A stretch of 12,558 bases of DNA, taken from CAG-103 sp048217285. Its GTDB lineage: Bacteria; Bacillota; Clostridia; Oscillospirales; Oscillospiraceae. How positions within the stretch are numbered: the first letter of the stretch is position 1; every line of letters starts with the position of its first letter. The stretch is taken from positions 1 through 12,558 of the forward strand of contig DBFWVW010000042.1 of assembly GCA_048217285.1 (NCBI GenBank), written 5' to 3'. A program made the position numbers and the translations under genes. Under the pieces are notes generated by a model. It had not been told where the DNA came from. It searched no databases and worked only from the letters and a program-made list of their open reading frames with translations. Positions 1 through 7,009 of this stretch are shown here, piece by piece.

Positions 1-6
1 TAAAAC

Positions 7-44
7 CAACTTGACAGATAATTAACTAACGAAAGCGCAAGTTG
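7..44. repeat. 7-bp inverted repeat upstream of the transporter gene
   Basis: CAACTTG at 7-13 is matched by its reverse complement CAAGTTG at 38-44, separated by 24 bases. It lies about 30 bases before the transporter start, so it could be an operator or a weak leader hairpin. The left edge of the window cuts off the promoter region, so its position relative to the transcription start is unknown. A repeat this short can arise by chance. Confidence 0.25.
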
Positions 45-74
45 AGAACCATTCATTAAGGAGGAGTGAAACTC

Positions 75-1472
75 ATGAGCAAGCAAATGAAAAAGACGAT
101 TTTCGGCATTTTGGGCGGTATTGTCCTGATGCTGCTGATCGCCTACCTGCCGCCGGAAACGGAAATGATGAGCCGTCAGGGCTGGCAGTACCTCGGGTGC
201 TTCGGCTTCCTGCTGACGTGCCTGATCTCCGGCGCCCTGCCGGACTGGGTTGCGACCCTTGCGACCATGGTCATGCTGCTGGTATTCAAACTCGGTAAGG
301 TGGCGGACGTCACGGTCGAGTTCTCCGGCACGACCGTCTGGCTGTGCATCGGCGTGTTCATCATGTCGGTCGGCATCAACAACAGCGGCTTCATGAAGCG
401 CCTGGCACTGTGGGTCCTCACGAAGTTCCCCGGCACCTATCGTGGCCAGGTCACGGCCATGATGCTCGCGGGCATCATCACCACCCCTATGATCCCCAGC
501 TCCTATGCCAAGACCTCCATCATGGCGCCCCTGATCGGCCAGGTCTGTGAGGCGGTCGGCGCGGAGCCGAACAGCAAAGCGGCTCGCGGCCTGTGGTTTG
601 CCAACTTCATGGGCACGTACATCCTCGGCATTGCCTTCATGTCCGGCTCGGCGTTCGTTGCGCTGATGATCGGCTTCATGCAGGGTCTCGCCTTCACCTG
701 GGGCTCCTGGCTCAAGTGCACGATCGTCTGGTATCTCGTGCTCATCGTTCTGACCTATCTGTACTGCACGATCATCTGCAAGCCGAAAGAAAAGCTCGCC
801 GGCGACGTGACCTTCCTCAAGGAGCAGTACAAGGCGCTCGGCGCCGTCTCCAAGAAGGAGAAGCAGGGCATCATCATCGTTGCCATCGCCATCATCCTCT
901 GGATCACCCAGAAGCTGCACGGCGTGGACGCCGGCTTCGTGGCCATTGCGGCCGACGTGGCGTTCTTCGCCACCGGCCTGCTGACGGCGCCGGAGGCCAA
1001 TGCCAAAGGCCAGTGGACGCTCGTCGTCTTCATCGGCGGCATCCTCAGCATCGCCAAGTTCATGAACACCACCGGCGTCAGCGCATGGCTGGCCAGCCTG
1101 CTCGGCCCCATCTTCGCACCCATCATGAGCAGCCCGTACATCTTCGTTCCCTGCCTGTGCATCATCACGTTCGCCCTGCGTTACGTGATCGTGTCCCAGA
1201 CCTGCATGCTCACGATGATGATCGCCATCTTCGGACCTCTCATGGAGGCACACGGCATGAGCATGTTCATCCTCGTCTTCGTCGAGTGGCTGTGCGGCAC
1301 GTACTGGAACACCGCTTACGGCAACCCGTCCGTGGTCGGCTTCATCAAGATGACCGGCGACAAGTGCGTCGACTATCCCTGCGCGCAGAAGGCTTCCTAC
1401 GCCTACATGGTCATGACGATCATCGCCATGGTGGCCAGCGTTCCGCTCTGGCAGGCGATCGGTCTCTGCTGA
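75..1472 (+). CDS. DASS/SLC13-like anion:sodium symporter
   Basis: A 465-residue, very hydrophobic integral membrane protein with about ten to twelve membrane-spanning stretches. It resembles the divalent anion:Na+ symporter (DASS, SLC13, CitT/SdcS) superfamily, whose members import di- and tricarboxylates or related anions. DASS proteins have two pseudo-symmetric halves, each with an SNT-like substrate/sodium loop. Candidate equivalents here are SSYAKTS at residues 142-148 and SQT at 374-376. The length suits the family. The start is taken as ATG 75, because the Shine-Dalgarno AAGGAGGAG (58-66) overlaps the in-frame GTG at 66 and is well spaced only for ATG 75. A strong terminator follows, so this is probably the end of a transcription unit that begins left of the window. 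The substrate cannot be read from sequence; the downstream CoA-transferase and enoate-reductase genes suggest an organic acid. Confidence 0.8.
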   Translation: MSKQMKKTIFGILGGIVLMLLIAYLPPETEMMSRQGWQYLGCFGFLLTCLISGALPDWVATLATMVMLLVFKLGKVADVTVEFSGTTVWLCIGVFIMSVGINNSGFMKRLALWVLTKFPGTYRGQVTAMMLAGIITTPMIPSSYAKTSIMAPLIGQVCEAVGAEPNSKAARGLWFANFMGTYILGIAFMSGSAFVALMIGFMQGLAFTWGSWLKCTIVWYLVLIVLTYLYCTIICKPKEKLAGDVTFLKEQYKALGAVSKKEKQGIIIVAIAIILWITQKLHGVDAGFVAIAADVAFFATGLLTAPEANAKGQWTLVVFIGGILSIAKFMNTTGVSAWLASLLGPIFAPIMSSPYIFVPCLCIITFALRYVIVSQTCMLTMMIAIFGPLMEAHGMSMFILVFVEWLCGTYWNTAYGNPSVVGFIKMTGDKCVDYPCAQKASYAYMVMTIIAMVASVPLWQAIGLC

Positions 1473-1497
1473 TCCGAATATCCCCGTCAGATCCGCC

Positions 1498-1535
1498 GTC
1501 CCCTGTGCAGACATCCTCTGCACGGGGGACACTTT
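1498..1535 (+). terminator. Rho-independent terminator after the transporter gene
   Basis: A 13-bp stem pairs 1498-1510 with 1518-1530 (GTCCCC...GGGGAC at its base, one G-U pair) around a 7-base loop, followed by ACTTT. The stem is strong and the U-tract short. It lies 26 bases after the transporter stop codon. Its 3' end touches the start of the acyl-CoA synthetase remnant. Confidence 0.75.
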
Positions 1536-1783
1536 CCAGATGCGCAGCTGGTCAAGGTGCCTACGGCGTGCCGGACGAGACCTGGGGCGAGCACGTGAAA
1601 GCGAGCGTTGTGCTCATGCCGGGCAGCCGGCTCACGGCAGAGGCGCTGCGCCAGTACTGCCGCGCGCATATGCCGACGTTCCGCGCGCCGAAGGAGATCG
1701 AGATCGTGCCGGAGCTGCCCAAGGGCGCGACCGGCAAAGTGCTCACGGCCGTGCTGCGCGCGCGCAGTGTCCAGGCAAGCTGA
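1530..1783 (+). pseudogene. Remnant of AMP-forming acyl-CoA synthetase (C-terminal domain only)
   Basis: This stretch encodes the C-terminal (AMP-binding_C) subdomain of the ANL acyl-CoA synthetase/ligase family and nothing before it. HFPDAQLVK is read from 1530 in one frame. AYGVPDETWGEHVKAS then follows from 1559 in another frame and continues to a stop at 1781-1783. Joining the two gives normal family spacing only if a frameshift of one base lies near 1556-1559. The A10 motif PKGATGK, with the lysine that catalyses adenylation, is still present. The N-terminal domain (around 400 residues in the family) is absent, and there is no ribosome-binding site or start. The 5' boundary coincides with the transporter terminator. 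The intact reading frame over about 75 codons suggests a fairly recent deletion. It is presumably not functional. Confidence 0.75.
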
Positions 1784-1852
1784 CGCGCGCATCTTGTAGG
1801 CCATGCCCATCCAATGCGCGGCGCGTACTGCTGTTTTTTGGAGAAATCAGCG

Positions 1853-1881
1853 TTGTGAAGCGACCGACGGTTTGCTATTGT
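1853..1881 (+). promoter_or_regulatory. Sigma-A-type promoter of the flavoprotein/CoA-transferase unit
   Basis: TTGTGA (1853-1858), a 17-base spacer and TATTGT (1876-1881), with a TG one base before the -10 (extended -10). It lies about 60 bases ahead of the start codon at 1944. The -35 matches consensus only partly. The -10 overlaps a palindrome listed separately. Confidence 0.5.
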
Positions 1882-1891
1882 GAAATCACAA
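1878..1891. promoter_or_regulatory. Operator-like palindrome over the -10 element
   Basis: TTGTGA at 1878-1883 and TCACAA at 1886-1891 form a perfect 6-2-6 inverted repeat covering the -10 element and the expected transcription start. A third TTGTGA is the proposed -35, 25 bases upstream. A site placed here would suit a repressor. The half-site resembles the TGTGA of Crp/Fnr proteins, but the 2-base centre is not their usual 6. No regulator gene is visible in the window. Confidence 0.4.
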
Positions 1892-1943
1892 ACAGCCAGG
1901 CGCCGCACAGCGGCACACGTGAATATTTCAGGAGGTAATACCT

Positions 1944-2912
1944 ATGATCCGTACCAAACTTACCGAAATGCTGGGGATCGAATACCCCATCGTGCAGGGC
2001 TGCATGCAGTGGATCTCCCGCGCACCGCTGGTCGCCGCCGTGTCGGAGGCCGGCGGGCTGGGGCTGCTGTCGTCGAGCACGTTTTCCTCGGCCGATGAGC
2101 TGCAGGCGGAGATCCGCAAGATCAAGTCCATGACGAGCAAGCCCTTTGCCGTCAACCTCACGCTCATGCCGTCGCTCGTCGTGCCGGACTATGCGGGCTA
2201 CATCCGCGTCTGCGCCGAAGAGGGCGTCAAGGTCATGGAGACCGCCGGCCGCCCGCCGAAGGACGACATGGTGCGCGCCATCAAGGATGCCGGCATGGTG
2301 CTCATCCACAAGTGCACCACCGTCAAGCATGCGCTCAAGGCGCAGTCGCTCGGTGCGGACATGGTTGTTGCCGACGGCTTCGAGTGCGCCGGCCACCCGG
2401 GCGAGAACGATCTCGGCACCATGGTGCTCACGCCGTGCTGTGTGGAGGCGCTTGATATTCCGGTCATCTGCGCCGGCGGCGTTTCGACCGGCCGCCAGAT
2501 GGCAGCCGCGCTCATGCTCGGTGCCGAAGGCGTGTACATGGGCACCCGCTTCCTGCTGTCCGAGGAGTGCCCGGTGCTCCCGGCCGTGAAAAACTACCTC
2601 GTCGAGCACGCCAACGAGATGGAGACGATCCTGCTCCTGCGCTCGTTCCAGAACTCCACGCGCATGTATAAGAGCGAAGTCGCCAAGCGCGTCTTTGCCA
2701 AGGAGCAGGCCGGCTGCGAATTCAAGGATGTGGCCGAGGACATGGCCGGCAAGACGGCCTGCAAGATGTTCTTCGAGAACGCGGACGTGGAAAACTGCGG
2801 CGTCATCTGCTGCGGCCAGACGTCCGGCCTGATCCACGATGTGCTGCCCGTGCAGACCATCATCGACCAGATGATGCACGAGTGCGAGGCGACCATCGCA
2901 AAGTTCGCCTGA
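1944..2912 (+). CDS. Nitronate monooxygenase / FabK-like FMN oxidoreductase
   Basis: A 322-residue cytoplasmic TIM-barrel flavoprotein of the nitronate monooxygenase (2-nitropropane dioxygenase) / enoyl-ACP reductase II superfamily. The N-terminal IEYPIVQGCMQW strand, GGLGLLSS, the active-site His in AGHPG (H151), the FMN-phosphate loop AGGVSTG from residue 177 and GTRF (200-203) are all family landmarks in the expected order and spacing. The length is normal. Start ATG 1944 has the Shine-Dalgarno AGGAGGT 7 bases upstream. It is the first gene of a unit continuing through the hexapeptide protein, the CoA-transferase and the enoate reductase, although 97 bases with a strong hairpin separate it from the second gene. 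In anaerobes such proteins may be FMN-dependent enoyl reductases instead of nitronate oxidases; sequence alone does not decide. The operon context slightly favours a reductive role. Confidence 0.85.
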   Translation: MIRTKLTEMLGIEYPIVQGCMQWISRAPLVAAVSEAGGLGLLSSSTFSSADELQAEIRKIKSMTSKPFAVNLTLMPSLVVPDYAGYIRVCAEEGVKVMETAGRPPKDDMVRAIKDAGMVLIHKCTTVKHALKAQSLGADMVVADGFECAGHPGENDLGTMVLTPCCVEALDIPVICAGGVSTGRQMAAALMLGAEGVYMGTRFLLSEECPVLPAVKNYLVEHANEMETILLLRSFQNSTRMYKSEVAKRVFAKEQAGCEFKDVAEDMAGKTACKMFFENADVENCGVICCGQTSGLIHDVLPVQTIIDQMMHECEATIAKFA

Positions 2913-2947
2913 CTTTGGTAATCCCCCCATTCCCTTCTTTTTTCTTT

Positions 2948-2979
2948 GGAGCGGCTCGGCCCCCGGGCCGGGTCGCTCC
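2948..2979. repeat. Strong GC-rich hairpin between the flavoprotein and hexapeptide genes
   Basis: Fifteen bases (2948-2962) pair with 2965-2979 with two G-U wobbles and a minimal loop. A pyrimidine-rich tract (2922-2945) precedes it and CCCCCTTATTATC follows. No U-run follows the stem on either strand, so it does not look like a standard terminator. It might be an mRNA processing or stability element, or one copy of a dispersed repeat. Confidence 0.55.
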
Positions 2980-3009
2980 CCCCTTATTATCAGAAATGGA
3001 GATCCGATC

Positions 3010-3552
3010 ATGTTCTATTCGTTTCATGGAAAATGCCCGCGCGTCGATCCCACGGCGTTTGTCAGCGCCAGCGCCGAGCTCATCGGCGATGTGACGGTCG
3101 GCCCGCGGTGCTATATCGGCCCCGGCGCCGTGATCCGCGGCGATGCCGCCGAGATCATTCTCGAGGAGGAGGTCACGGTGGAAGACGGCGTCATCATCCA
3201 TGCCGGCGGGGCGGACAAGCGCTGCCTGCTGTCCCGGCGCGTGACCATCGGCCACGGGGCGATCGTCCATGCGCGCTATCTCGGCCCGGAGGCCAGCATC
3301 GGCATGGGCGCGGTGCTCAGCCTCGGCTGCGCAATCGGTGCCGGCAGCGTCGTGGCGGAGTCCGCGCTCGTGCCGCAGGGCAAGTCCGTGCCGCCGGAGA
3401 CGCTCGTTGCCGGCATCCCGGCCAAGCCCCTGCGCCCGCTCACGCAGGCGGACCGCGAGAGCTGGCAGGCCACGAAGGACTGGTATGTCCGGCTCACGGC
3501 GGCGTACCTGGATCCGAATAATTTCTTTCCCGTTGCACCGCGGGAGGTGTGA
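3010..3552 (+). CDS. Gamma-carbonic-anhydrase-like hexapeptide-repeat protein (YrdA/PaaY/CaiE type)
   Basis: A 180-residue left-handed beta-helix protein of the gamma-carbonic anhydrase superfamily. Hexapeptide repeats run from about residue 10 to 120. The three zinc/metal ligands appear as H64 (in VIIHAGG), H82 and H87 (in IGHGAIVHA). The C-terminal helix region is WQATKDWYVRLTAAYLDP. The family forms trimers with metal sites between subunits. Members act as carbonic anhydrases, as PaaY thioesterases, or as CaiE-type proteins of unknown biochemistry in acyl-CoA operons. Start ATG 3010 has GGAG 8 bases upstream. The stop at 3550-3552 lies within the Shine-Dalgarno/start region of the CoA-transferase, which indicates translational coupling. 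A close paralogue begins exactly 4,000 bases downstream. An acyl-CoA-related role (thioesterase or accessory) fits the neighbours, but that is inference. Confidence 0.85.
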   Translation: MFYSFHGKCPRVDPTAFVSASAELIGDVTVGPRCYIGPGAVIRGDAAEIILEEEVTVEDGVIIHAGGADKRCLLSRRVTIGHGAIVHARYLGPEASIGMGAVLSLGCAIGAGSVVAESALVPQGKSVPPETLVAGIPAKPLRPLTQADRESWQATKDWYVRLTAAYLDPNNFFPVAPREV

Positions 3553-3557
3553 GCGCG

Positions 3558-4898
3558 ATGGATTGGCGGGAGATCTATGCACGCAAGCTCTGCACGCCGG
3601 AGCAGGCGGCTGCGCTGATCGCGCCTGGCGACCGCATCTTTGCCGGCGGCGCCGGCAGCTTTCCGGCTGTGCTGATCGACGCGGTGAGTGACCGCGCGGA
3701 GCTGCGCGGCATCCCGGTTGTGACCGTCGTCAACGGCACGGAGAGCCGCGCCCTGTCCGACCCGGCCTGCTTTGCGCGCACGCCGTATCACTCCCTGTTT
3801 CTCGGCCGCGCCGACCGCAAGTTTCAGCAGCGCGGCGGCCTGCACGAAAACTCCGTGCAGTTTCACCAGACCGTGCGCGCAGCGCGCGAGGTCTATCACG
3901 TCAATACACTGATGCTCGAGGTGTCCGAGCCGGATGCGGACGGGTACCTGTACTACGGCCCGCGCGGCACGGCCTGGAGCTCGCTCGATACGCAGGTCGA
4001 AAAACGCATCTATCAGGTCAACGCCTTTCAGCAGCGCACCCGCGGCGAGCACCATCGCATCCATGTCTCGGAGGTCACGGCGCTCTGCCGCGCGGATCAT
4101 CCGCTCAGCACCTATCATTATAAGGAACCCGATGCGCTCGATGCGCGCATTGCCGCACACATCCTGCCGCTCGTCCGGGACGGCGACACGCTGCAGGTCG
4201 GTATCGGCGGCATTCCCAATGCCGTCGCCTACGGGCTGCACGGACGCAAACGGCTCGGCATTTACACGGAGGTGCTCACGCAGGCACAGTTGCGTCTGAT
4301 GGCCAGCGGCGCGGTCGATCTCGACCGGGTCGAGGCGTCCATCGTGCTCGACGCGGCGGGGCATCTGGATGATTTTGCGCTCGCGCACATCCGCATGATC
4401 CCGGTGGACGTGCTCAACGATCCGTTCCGTGCCGCGCAGCAGCCGGGGCTCATCTCGGTCAACGGCTGCCTGATGGCCGATCTGACCGGGCAGGTCTGCG
4501 CCGAGGCCATTGACGGCCGGCAGTATTCCGGCGTCGGCGGTCAGCTCGATTTTGTCCGCGCCGCGGCGCGTTCCGCCGGCGGGCGGAGCTTTCTGTGCCT
4601 GCACTCCACGCACGAAGCGCCAGACGGGACGCGCACGTCCAACATTCGCGCGCATCTTCCGGCCGGCGCAGTCGTCACGACGCCGCGCAGCGATGTCATG
4701 TACATCGTCACGGAGTGGGGCGCGGCCGATCTGCACAATCAACCGTTGCAGACGCGCATCTGCGCCATGATCCGCATCGCGCATCCGCGTTTTCGCCGCG
4801 CGCTCGCACAGGAGGCAGTCGCCTGTGGACAACTGTCACCGGAGTGCGCCGCGCAATTTGATACACAGCCCGAACCAGAGAAGGAGGAAACCATATGA
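3558..4898 (+). CDS. Class I CoA-transferase (acetyl-CoA hydrolase / 4-hydroxybutyrate CoA-transferase family)
   Basis: A 446-residue cytoplasmic enzyme that exchanges CoA between acetyl-CoA (or a similar donor) and a carboxylate through a glutamyl-CoA thioester. Visible landmarks are the N-terminal CoA-transferase half, GIGGIPNAV from residue 215, the catalytic Glu at residue 238 in LGIYTEVL, DVLNDPF, QYSGVGGQLDFVR around 322-334, and the C-terminal TEWGAADL and RIAHPRFRRAL blocks. The family's 4-hydroxybutyrate CoA-transferase also has its catalytic Glu at about this position. ATG 3558 is chosen over the in-frame GTG 3549, because the GGGAGG Shine-Dalgarno (3542-3547) sits directly against the GTG. 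The last four bases overlap the enoate reductase start (ATGA, 4895-4898). The acyl acceptor is unknown; an unsaturated or hydroxylated acid fits the partner gene. Confidence 0.88.
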   Translation: MDWREIYARKLCTPEQAAALIAPGDRIFAGGAGSFPAVLIDAVSDRAELRGIPVVTVVNGTESRALSDPACFARTPYHSLFLGRADRKFQQRGGLHENSVQFHQTVRAAREVYHVNTLMLEVSEPDADGYLYYGPRGTAWSSLDTQVEKRIYQVNAFQQRTRGEHHRIHVSEVTALCRADHPLSTYHYKEPDALDARIAAHILPLVRDGDTLQVGIGGIPNAVAYGLHGRKRLGIYTEVLTQAQLRLMASGAVDLDRVEASIVLDAAGHLDDFALAHIRMIPVDVLNDPFRAAQQPGLISVNGCLMADLTGQVCAEAIDGRQYSGVGGQLDFVRAAARSAGGRSFLCLHSTHEAPDGTRTSNIRAHLPAGAVVTTPRSDVMYIVTEWGAADLHNQPLQTRICAMIRIAHPRFRRALAQEAVACGQLSPECAAQFDTQPEPEKEETI

Positions 4899-6895
4899 AC
4901 CCCGCATACGAACCGCTGTTTACACCGTTTTCGATCCGCAATACGCGCATCAAAAACCGCTATTTTATGGCCGCCATGGGCACCGTCACGCACAACGATG
5001 AGGACGGCGCCTACCTGCCGGACGCCGTGGACTATTTCGTCCGCCGCGCCGCCGGCGGCGTCGGCCTGATCATCACGGGCGCCAACTGGGTGGACAACAA
5101 CATTGAGGTCCACAGCCCCGGCTCTTTCCCGTGCCCGACGATCTGCCCCGGGAAATACATCAAGGCCGCGCGCGAGCTGACCGACCGCGTGCACGCCTTT
5201 GACACCAAGATCTTCGTGCAGCTCACGGCCGGCCTCGGCCGCAGTGCCATGCCCGCCATGATCCATGACCGCAAGTTTGTCGCGCCGAGCACGATCAGCA
5301 ACCGCTGGAACCCGCGCATCGAGTGCCGCGAGCTGACGACGGAGGAAGTCGAGCGGCTCGTGGAGCAGTTCGGCGTGTCGGCCGCCATCGCCAAAAAGTG
5401 CGGATATGACGGCGTCGAGGTGCATGCCGTGCACGAGGGCTATCTGCTCGACTGCTTTGCCATGTCGCTGTTCAACAAGCGCACGGACAAGTACGGCGGC
5501 GATCTCAACGGCCGCCTGCGCTTCGCCATCGAGATCGTGCAGAAGATCAAGCAGTACTGTGGTGAGGACTTCCCGGTCATCCTGCGTTTCTCGCTCAAGA
5601 GCTATATCAAGGATCTGCGTCAGGGCGCGGTGCCGGGTGAGACGTTCACCGAGCTCGGCCGCGATACGGACGAAGGCCTGCAGGCGGCCAGGATCCTGAT
5701 CGACGCGGGCTACGACGCGCTCGATGTCGATGCCGGCACCTACGATAGCTGGTACTGGGCGCATCCGCCGATGTATTTTGACAAGTGTGTGTACCTGCCG
5801 TTTGCCGAAAAGGTCAAGCAGGTCGTGGACGTGCCGGTGCTGGCCGCCGGCCGCATGGACGACCCGGATCTGGCGGCGCAGGCGCTGCGAGACGGCCGCT
5901 GCGACATGATCGGCTTGGCGCGCCCGCTCCTGACCGAGCCCGACTACGTCCGCAAGGTGCGCAACGACGAGCTCGCGCTCATCCGTCCGTGCCTGTGCTG
6001 CCACGAGGGCTGCTTCGGCCGTGCGTTTGACGGCGCGGTCGGCTCCTGCGCGGTCAACCCCGAGTGCGCGCGCGAGCGGCTCGTCGGCATCACGCCCGCG
6101 ACGGAGAAAAAGCGCGTGGTCGTTGTCGGCGGCGGCCCTGCCGGCCTGGAGGCGGCGCGTGTGAGCGCGCTGCGCGGCCATGATGTCACGCTGCTCGAGG
6201 CGAGCGATGCCCTCGGCGGCGCACTCAAGCCGGCCGGTGTGCCGCACTTCAAGCAGGCAGATCGTGATCTTGTCGCCTGGTATGCCGCCACGCTTGCGCA
6301 TCTGGGTGTGGACGTGCGCCTGAATACGCGCGCGGATAAGGCGCTGCTCGATTCCCTCAAGCCGCAGACGGTGTTCGTCGCCGAGGGCAGCACGCCCAGA
6401 ACACTGGCACTGCCCGGCGCGGACGGGGACAATGTGGTCAGCGCGCTCGACGTGCTCGAGGGCAAGGCGGAAACCGGCAAGTCGGTCGTCATCATCGGCG
6501 CGGGTCTCGTCGCCTGCGAGTTGGCGCTGCACCTGGTGCAAAACGGCCACACCGTCACGCTGCTCGCCCGGCGCCAGCTCCTGCGCTCGGCCAAGCTGCC
6601 GGCCATGAACGAGCTCATGCTGCGCGACCTGCTCGTGTTCCACGGCGTGCACATCGTCGAGGGCGCGGCGCTGGAATCCGTCGATGCCAAGGGCGTCTAT
6701 TACGAGGTCGATGGCACGCCCGCGCTGGCGGAGGGTGACACGGTCATTGCTGCGGTCGGCATGGAGGCCAACCATGCGCTCTTTGACGCGATCCGTGATG
6801 ACTACGAGACCGTGCTCGCGCTCGGCGACGGCCGCCGTGTGCGCAACATCTTCGGCGCCATCTGGGACGGGTACGAGGCGGCACGCAGCCTGTAA
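4895..6895 (+). CDS. 2-enoate reductase-type Fe-S flavoenzyme (2,4-dienoyl-CoA reductase/BaiCD family)
   Basis: A 666-residue, three-cofactor enzyme reducing activated C=C bonds. Residues 1-350 are an old-yellow-enzyme FMN barrel with the family block HAVHEGYLLD (177-186) and NKRTDKYGG. A [4Fe-4S] motif CX2CX3CX11C follows at C366, C369, C373 and C385. Next come an FAD fold (GGGPAG, 412-417, ending in LLE) and a pyridine-nucleotide fold (GAGLVA, 535-540). The length matches clostridial 2-enoate reductases. Blocks such as IKDLRQGAVPGE and YDALDVDAGTYDSWYW recall that subgroup more than FadH, though this is from memory. The second fold has Ala as third glycine and LLARR after strand 2, hinting at NADPH. 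The AAGGAGG Shine-Dalgarno lies inside the preceding gene. It is the last gene of the unit, before a terminator. Alternatives are dienoyl-CoA, bile-acid or cinnamate-type reductases. Confidence 0.85.
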   Translation: MNPAYEPLFTPFSIRNTRIKNRYFMAAMGTVTHNDEDGAYLPDAVDYFVRRAAGGVGLIITGANWVDNNIEVHSPGSFPCPTICPGKYIKAARELTDRVHAFDTKIFVQLTAGLGRSAMPAMIHDRKFVAPSTISNRWNPRIECRELTTEEVERLVEQFGVSAAIAKKCGYDGVEVHAVHEGYLLDCFAMSLFNKRTDKYGGDLNGRLRFAIEIVQKIKQYCGEDFPVILRFSLKSYIKDLRQGAVPGETFTELGRDTDEGLQAARILIDAGYDALDVDAGTYDSWYWAHPPMYFDKCVYLPFAEKVKQVVDVPVLAAGRMDDPDLAAQALRDGRCDMIGLARPLLTEPDYVRKVRNDELALIRPCLCCHEGCFGRAFDGAVGSCAVNPECARERLVGITPATEKKRVVVVGGGPAGLEAARVSALRGHDVTLLEASDALGGALKPAGVPHFKQADRDLVAWYAATLAHLGVDVRLNTRADKALLDSLKPQTVFVAEGSTPRTLALPGADGDNVVSALDVLEGKAETGKSVVIIGAGLVACELALHLVQNGHTVTLLARRQLLRSAKLPAMNELMLRDLLVFHGVHIVEGAALESVDAKGVYYEVDGTPALAEGDTVIAAVGMEANHALFDAIRDDYETVLALGDGRRVRNIFGAIWDGYEAARSL

Positions 6896-6914
6896 TTGCG
6901 ATCCGAATACGTTT

Positions 6915-6946
6915 GCCCGGGCGGGATCTTCCCGCCCGGGCCTTTT
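6915..6946 (+). terminator. Rho-independent terminator after the enoate reductase gene
   Basis: A perfect 12-bp stem pairs 6915-6926 with 6930-6941 around the 3-base loop TCT, followed by CTTTT. It begins 19 bases after the stop codon and closes the four-gene unit that starts at 1944. Confidence 0.9.
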
Positions 6947-6948
6947 GC

Positions 6949-6977
6949 TTGCATCCGGCGGCTGCACATGATAAAAT
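6949..6977 (+). promoter_or_regulatory. Promoter of the second hexapeptide gene
   Basis: TTGCAT (6949-6954), a 17-base spacer and TAAAAT (6972-6977), with TG one base before the -10 (extended -10). It starts just after the preceding terminator and lies about 30 bases before the start codon at 7010. The damaged paralogue therefore still has its own promoter. Confidence 0.6.
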
Positions 6978-7009
6978 CGTACATCTTTTATTGGAATGGA
7001 GAGACCATT

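Noticed and set aside
11..39. TTGACA at 11-16 as the promoter of the transporter gene
   Set aside because: Nothing resembling a -10 lies 16-18 bases downstream. GATAAT at 17-22 could be a -10, but its -35 would fall outside the window.
593..1783. A 396-codon + strand frame running from inside the transporter into the acyl-CoA synthetase remnant
   Set aside because: Up to about 1550 it is an out-of-frame reading of the transporter with an Arg/His-rich nonsense product and no ribosome-binding site. Only its last 75 or so codons are meaningful, and they are reported as a pseudogene.
2948..2979. The GC-rich hairpin as a standard intrinsic terminator
   Set aside because: No U-run follows the stem on either strand; the T-rich tract lies before it, not after it.
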